Source of the DNA: Labia minor
Taxonomy: Eukaryota; Arthropoda; Insecta; Dermaptera; Spongiphoridae
NCBI GenBank assembly: GCA_963082975.1
Contig: OY720350.1
Location: forward strand, 36,934,660-36,998,659
Reading direction: 5' to 3'
DNA length: 64,000 nt
Part shown: positions 58,430 through 64,000 of the stretch, in pieces
Position numbering within the stretch: the first letter of the stretch is position 1
Layout: each line of letters opens with the position of its first letter
The notes under the pieces: model-generated
Seen by the model: only the letters and a program-made list of their open reading frames with translations
What the model was told of the DNA's origin: nothing
The model's database searches: none
Position numbers and translations under genes: made by a program

Positions 58430-58860
58430 AAGTTAGGTTAAGCAGACGTCTTAAATATTATAAGAGATTCGGCAATTGCAATTACAGATAGCGAGGAAAA
58501 ATTAATGGAGGTTTGAAATTAATAGTGATAAGAAAAAATATTTAGTGACAAAGAGGAACAGTATTAACATACAAAATCTTAATATACAAAATGTAAAATT
58601 TGAATATGTAGAAAAATTGAATGTAATCACTAAGGATAATAATATTTGAGAAGAATTTAAATCGAGGTATCAATCGGGAAACGCCTGTTATCATGCAGTA
58701 AAGAGGCTTATCTCATCAAAATTATTATCAAAGGGAATCAAGACCATGGACGCATAGGAAGGGACGTAAGAGAGATGGGACAAGGGCTCTGGATAGGGAG
58801 AGAAATGTGGCCAAGAACTTTCGAGTATCTTTGAGCCATATAAATAGATAGATATAACAT
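58430..58860 (+). mobile_element. LINE fragment, related to 31590-32405
   Basis: Shares aggataataatatttgagaagaatttaaat, gcctgttatcatgcagt and gcttatctcatcaaa with the gene B intron fragment, then the gggacgtaagagagatggg tail. It is strongly decayed. The preceding stretch (58245-58400, ttgaccgtcgatttgaccatg) may be part of another element. It lies in intron 1 of copy C. Confidence 0.5.
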
Positions 58861-60241
58861 ATATATAATTAATTTACTGATTAAATTAAAATATATTTTA
58901 AATAAGAACACAAAAAGAAATGAATGTTTTATGTAATATACTGATTGAAGCTGGTTATTATTATGAATTATTTATAAATAATTAATATCATTAATTGGTA
59001 TTAATAAATAAATAATTAATTGGTATTAATAAATAAATAATATTAATTATTTATAAATAATTCATAATAATAATCAATTGTGATACCAACTTAGGAATAT
59101 TAAAATATATAATTATTATTTTACATATATATTTAAATATATATAAATTACCATAATAAATAAATAAACCTAAAATTAGTTCATTTCTAAGTAATTACTT
59201 TTTTATTTATTCAATTTTACTCAATATTATTCCTAAAAACATTTAATTTATTTTTTTAACTTGGTGAAGTTTTTTCAAAAAAATATTCTACTGATTTTCT
59301 TAAGATATTAATATGAATTTAATTTAATTATCTTATTATAATTTATATGTTCTCCATTACTCATGTAGAACCATGATGCCTACTGTGAAAAATTTATGTT
59401 CTTGTTGACAACTTAAGCAAGCACTTTTTTCCTTTGATATCAACCTAATTCTATTGAGATAGTTAATCTTTAATGTTTATTTATACATCTAATGATAATT
59501 TGTTTAAATTTATTCAGGATAAGGTGTGTGTTTATAAAAACCAGAAAAATATGACCTAAAACCGTGATAGCTAGAAGGTGCTATATCTGGACTATGTGGA
59601 GGATATCTGAAAATTTTCCAACCTAGATTTAACAATTTTTGATGGAAAATAAAAATTTTCCGAATGTTATCTTTGTTATTTTATTAATAAAAAATAATAT
59701 CAAAATTGTCACTAACATTATTGACAAAATATTTTCAAAAAAAAAATTAAAATTATAAGACTAAACTGGTACTTTCATTTAGTTCGAAAAATTTCCTAGG
59801 CAGATAATATAATTAAATAATTAACTTTCAACTTTTAAGCATTTATCATTTTACACACATGGATTTCTTAAAATTGTTTCTATTAGTTTTCTAGAGTAAA
59901 AATTGATATTTCATATAACAAAAATACAATAAATGTTAAAATATTTTATGAAGACAAATTAAAAAAAAGCTAGAAATATTTATTTACCCGATAAAAGATA
60001 CGCCGTCGGTTATTCCAATTACAAATCCCTATTAAATAAATTATTATTTTTTTTAAAATAAATACTTCTTTTTTATGTTCTTTTACGAATGTAGAAGATT
60101 TTAATTGACACACATGATTATCGAATTTGTCATGCATATCAGAAGGTGAAAATGATTTCTTCAAGATTATAAATAGATATAATTAAACTTATAAGCAAAG
60201 ATATTTCATTGAACGTTAGAAGAGTAATTTATTTGTAAACA

Positions 60242-60255
60242 GAAACTATAGCAAC
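60242..60255 (-). promoter_or_regulatory. Conserved upstream motif of copy C
   Basis: The same 14-mer gaaactatagcaac, with atttgtaaac just before it, lies 78 bases upstream of the copy C start codon. Its retention suggests that the promoter was kept although the coding frame is broken. Confidence 0.55.
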
Positions 60256-60900
60256 CCTGTCTAACATAAGTATCAATTATCTAGAAGAGAGATGAACAAA
60301 TATCTCATAAAGAAATATTATTAAATTAGACAACCTGTTGTCTGAACAGATAAACACAATATTTTTCGTAAATTAATTTTTTCAACCATTTTAATAAAAA
60401 TGAATAAATTATGTGGGTGAACTCGGCGCTGGCTGGACGTGTGGCACATCACTCCTTATTCCAATCCGTTTTCCTCGGGGTATTTGTTAAAATTGGTGGT
60501 AAGTTTTACATCATTTTACTGGTCTTGGAGTGCTCGTTACAATAGGACACATCTGGGATCAATTGCTACCAAGGTGGGCACGATGGGTAATTCATGATAG
60601 TGAGATTGATGGGTATATGAACCCATTAATGAATATATAACACTTTCCTTTATTCTATCGGGGACATAAGTATACGCGCTGGGAGATCTTACGTATTCCC
60701 TTGAGGGGCTCAAAACTTATGAGCATATGGTTTGGCAACCATGAGGCCCCGGGCCATATCTAGTATTGCTTCCACTTACTTATACTAGATATCTTTCTTT
60801 TATCTTTCCTATCTGGCCTCCCTATCTACGGAACAAAATGTTCGGAAAGCTGGAAGGATGTAAACAAATTACGACGAGGGTAGCAGAAAGATATTATTTC
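60256..60900. other. Upstream region of copy C, unclassified
   Basis: After about 160 AT-rich bases the sequence becomes GC-richer (60412-60840: gtgggtgaactcggcgctgg ... ggcctccctatctacgg), which looks repeat-derived. I found no frame, terminal repeat or known family. Confidence 0.35.
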
Positions 60901-60904
60901 ACCA

Positions 60905-61310
60905 ATTAAAATAACTGACTGGGAAGAATACTTCAAAGACCTTCTTACAGAAAGACGAAACCATTTCCAACATCAAGACCCAGAATGTAATCCAGATGCG
61001 GTTTTTGGATCCCCAATTACACTAAAAATTGAAGAAGTCAAGGAGACGTGTAAGAAACTGAAAGCTGGGAGAGCATCAGGGCCAGGGGATATCCCAGCAG
61101 AACGTATTAAAAATGGAACAACAAAACTTTTCCACCGAATCCCCAAAAAGGTATTAAAATGGCTACCTCCTGGCAGAAGGAGAAGTGGGAGACCAAGCTG
61201 GAGAGTGGGAATTGCTAACACGCTTTTGGCCAGAAATATAGAGGAGGAAGATGTTTGAACCGCAGTCAGTGGCGTTTGGCCGTCGGAAGACAAGGAACGT
61301 TATAAACCCG
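60905..61310 (+). mobile_element. Internally collapsed RTE-like LINE fragment
   Basis: The plus-strand frame from about 60910 gives WEEYFKDLLTERR and then LKAGRASGPGDIPAERIKNG, the start of a reverse transcriptase finger region. Around 61145 it jumps directly to GRRRSGRPSWR and ARNIEEEDV, the extreme C-terminus of such proteins. The catalytic core is missing. A stop follows at about 61257. The direct joining of the two ends indicates one internal deletion. Confidence 0.7.
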
Positions 61311-61865
61311 ACATTATATATATATATATATGAATATATGAATATATAATACATATCTATGAATCTATGTAGAGAGTATTTGACAACAAAAATAGTAAAA
61401 AAATCAAAATTACCATTCTCCAAAGAAAAGTAATTTATATTAGGACACTTTCCCCTATCTTACCACATTCTGATAAAAAAAAACAAAATTTATTAGAGTA
61501 CTTTTTATAATATTATATAAGTAGTAAAACTTAATTAATTAAAATGAAGATAAAAAAATTAATAATACACTTAGCTTAACATATTTTTTTATTTAATTAG
61601 TCTCCAGTAAATCAACAAATTGAATATTTTATAACTTCAAAAATCAATAGACACAAATTGATATTTATATTTTCTATTATAAATAAATTATAATATGTTT
61701 AAATTCAAGTCCGTAATAAACACTTTACAAGTTATTGTTAAATGGTCTGAAACTGCCATGATTAAACGATTATTATTTTTTCAAAGATAAAACATTTAGA
61801 ATATACATAAAAAGTATTAATTGTATTTAATAAAAGAAATTCGATATTTTTCTTCAATTAACTAA

Positions 61866-62022
61866 CTATAATGGACAAACATCTCCATCTTCATCCTTAT
61901 TGTCAATAAAATAACGTTCATTTTTGTCAGCAATTTCAGCTTCTAATATTCTTTTTTGAGCTTTTTCTTTCAAAAGATCCATTATTTGTTTATTCGGCCT
62001 TATCAATTTATCAAAAGTACTT
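61866..62022 (-). CDS. Gene D: last exon of a further channel paralogue (partial)
   Basis: This exon encodes the end of the nucleotide-binding domain C-helix and tail (STFDKLIRPNKQIMDLLKEK ... to VCPL, stop at 61866-61868). It differs from copy C exon 10 (47037-47193, same 157-base length) by a few changes only, in the acidic tail (DNKDEDGD here, DNEDKDED in C). The acceptor AG is intact. All upstream exons lie beyond the right edge, so I cannot say whether the gene is functional. Confidence 0.8.
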
Positions 62023-62992
62023 CTGTTAAAAAAACAATTACATAATTATTTTATTTTAAATTGCTATTTAATATGCTATTTAATATGATAGTTTAATTTT
62101 ATAGTTTAATAAGTAATTTAAATTATTAATTTCATATCACATACCACCGGTACTTTTTTATTATCATTCAATTTATATTATTATTATTTTAATATTTTGT
62201 TTCACTGAATCTCATTAAATAAACTATTATGATGTTATTATATTTAATACCAAATTTAGTATGTATTTTATGCCTAGATATTTCATACACTTCTTTTAAT
62301 TACAGTTTTTTTTAAATATTATGAAATAATTATTTGGAATTTTCTATTATGTAAATTTACTTATAATGCTTTATCTACATATATCTATACAATAATAGAT
62401 ATTACATAGCATAAATTGTTTGTATTAAATATGAAGCCATATGAATTTAAATTTATATTTGTGTGGTTCTTAATTATATGAAAATTAAGAATACGGCTTT
62501 CACTGATTTAATCCTTGTCATATACAATAATAAAAGAATTTAATAAAACTTTAAAAAACATCACTAATCAATAAAAGTTTTTGAAATCTCTTTTTTACCC
62601 CAGTCCTTTTCGGTTATTAACATCTACTCTTATTTAATTAATTAATTAATGTATTGATCTTCTTGGTGACATTAATGTATTGTCTTCATCATAAAAACTT
62701 TTCTCATATTTTATTAATTATTTTCTTTATATGATTTAATTAAAATATTTTTCATGATTTTTTTTAATTCTAATAATCATCTGTGACATACCATGGAGAG
62801 ATTTTATATTATGCCAGGTTGAGCTAGATGTCTATGTCCCACTCTATTTTACTAACACATTGACAAATTGCCCCTGAAGCATCCCTGATTCCCTTTTTGA
62901 AGCCATAAAAATATAAAATTCACAATCATTTAAAATTAAATTGGTTTGAAAATTATTTTTTTAACTTTGATTCACACATTAATTATAATAAT

Positions 62993-63525
62993 GGTGTTTT
63001 ATTTATTAAAAAACATCAGAAATTATTTTTTGAACAAATTCTATCTTAATTTGAAATGATTTTAATAAATGTTAGATTTGGGAAATTTGTAAATATCTTA
63101 AATTTAAAAAAATAAATTCAATAACTCTATTTTGTAAATAGAGTAGAGATTTTTAATATTTTATTTTTTAAAATTAACAAATAAAATGATTAGAATGATA
63201 AAATCGAGAAGGCTGCGGTGGCCAGTTAGATAAAATAATAAATATAAAATAAAAGAAGATAGAATGGCGAAAAATATATTGGTAGGAAGACCGAGTGGGA
63301 AACATCCACTTGGGAGACCAACGACGCGATGGGTGGATAATGTGGGAAAGGACGTGAGAGAGATAGAAGAGGATAGGGACTAGATGTTTGTGGCTCAGAA
63401 TAGGAATACTTGGACGTTGTTTGCTTTCGGCCAAGAACTTTCGAGTTCCGTAGAGCCACAGTAATAGATAGATAACAAATAAAAATATTAGATCATTGAA
63501 AATTGAAATTCATTAAAATAAATCT
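62993..63525 (+). mobile_element. Insertion in right segmental copy carrying a LINE 3' end
   Basis: Absent from the left copy. The part 63180-63475 encodes KSRRLRWP, then DRMAKNILVGRPSGKHPLGR and TRWVDNVGKDVREI in consecutive open stretches. This is the conserved C-terminal end of a non-LTR retrotransposon. The 5' part is AT-rich. Confidence 0.65.
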
Positions 63526-63852
63526 TTAATAATTAAAATTTTATATTCAAAACTAAAATTTCAATTAAAAAATTGATATTTATATATTTAATAGTAAAAA
63601 CGTTTTTGTTTTTAAAAACAAAATAAAAATTTAATCTAAAATTTTCTATTCAAACTCAAATTTTATATTATCAAAATTAATAAATATCTATTTAATTGTA
63701 AAAGGGTCTTTTTGCAATCATTTTTGAGATAAAAAATAGGAATTTCCTAAATACTGTAAGGTCTTCTCATGTCTTGGAAATGAAAATATGTCACACACAC
63801 ATTCGAGTTAAATCATTATTTCAAATTAATATAGAACTTTTCTTCAAAAAAT

Positions 63853-64000
63853 TCGGGAGTGTCCTCCCCTAGACTTTCCCGCATATAAATAGGTAATTAG
63901 GTTATTATTATTATGTTTTAACAACAATAAAAATAAACAAACTAATTAATTTAAATTATAAGGTAAAATGGTTTAACACTATTATATATATTTATAATTG
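63853..64000 (-). mobile_element. Family-3 Helitron-like element, cut by window edge
   Basis: Starts ttcgggagtgtcctcccctagactttc, the inverse of the end at about 47800-47828, and continues as the inverse of about 47650-47790 to the last base. Confidence 0.55.

Larger units (their letters stand above)
47037..60164 (-). pseudogene. Copy C: cyclic nucleotide-gated/HCN-like channel, probable pseudogene
   Basis: Exons match genes A and B: 60164-59988, 57204-57122, 56312-56103, 53622-53439, 53379-53185, 51615-51307, 50353-50259, 50182-50054, 49850-49735, 47193-47037. Parts seen are PYWYIINPYGRF, HPKKIF then SKYFILDLISCIP, an S4 with PVKIPK, S5 HHIFTCMLLITGG and pore KLTFSGEI. The C-linker starts EDKYQQFLVYVHEF; the nucleotide-binding domain has DMFFIAQGSVRIL, YFGEFSLIF and KRTAS. 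Exon 6 is 309 bases against 311 and 314 in A and B. The loss falls in an AT-rich stretch at 51353-51371 and brings a stop codon at 51366-51368, after HIRNRII. The frame reopens (KGCFLNKESILE) up to the normal splice site. The exon 7 donor is the unusual GTTATT. All other exons look intact, so the damage is recent, or else the base call in this AT-rich run is wrong. Confidence 0.8.
61495..63852. repeat. Segmental duplication, right copy (3' end of gene D)
   Basis: Counterpart of 46660-49400. It starts at about ttataatattatataagtag and ends at cttttcttcaaaaaa, where a family-3 element begins. Divergence from the left copy is low; small indels and scattered substitutions are visible. Confidence 0.85.

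Overview
The window is eukaryotic, very AT-rich, intron-containing and dense in transposons. Its retrotransposons (R1-like and Jockey-like LINEs, a gypsy/errantivirus-like LTR element) and DNA elements (mariner, Tc1, hAT, PIF/Harbinger, Helitron-like) point to an arthropod, most likely an insect. The species cannot be read from the sequence.

The only host genes I can support form a tandem array on the minus strand. They encode divergent cyclic-nucleotide-gated-type ion channels with six transmembrane segments, a C-linker and a cyclic-nucleotide-binding domain. Gene A (11261-19253), gene B (30942-44827) and copy C (47037-60164) share a ten-exon structure with matching phases and nearly constant exon lengths (83, 95, 129 and 116 bases for exons 2, 7, 8 and 9). 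Gene D enters from the right with only its last exon in view (61866-62022). In all complete copies the potassium-channel GYG filter is replaced by a G-E sequence and the S4 segment has almost no basic residues. Copy C has a frameshift and a stop in the C-linker, so it looks like a pseudogene. The three copies share a 14-base motif about 80-100 bases upstream of the first start codon. The 3' end of copy C (46.66-49.40 kb) and the region of gene D (61.49-63.85 kb) are a near-identical recent duplication.

Layout: 1-1.7 kb AT-rich; 1.7-2.6 kb R1-like LINE remnant; 2.67-6.60 kb LTR element keeping LTRs, primer site, gag and polypurine tract but no pol; 7-10.4 kb foldback, PIF/Harbinger MITE and Tc1 remnant; 11.3-19.3 kb gene A; 20.2-22.5 kb a TA-flanked DNA element holding a nested hAT element; 23.4-29.3 kb a Jockey-like LINE with intact ORF2 whose ORF1 is split by a 1.35-kb DNA element; 29.9-30.5 kb a dispersed repeat; 30.9-44.8 kb gene B; 45.3-46.6 kb hAT element; 47.0-60.2 kb copy C with several nested insertions; 60.9-61.3 kb collapsed LINE fragment; 61.5-64 kb start of gene D. 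Most introns are enlarged by identifiable insertions.

The two observations I would follow first are the unusual channel family (altered pore and voltage sensor, shared promoter motif, tandem growth) and a set of three TA-flanked DNA elements. Each of those carries many copies of its own short motif near its ends, resembling iterated transposase-binding sites.
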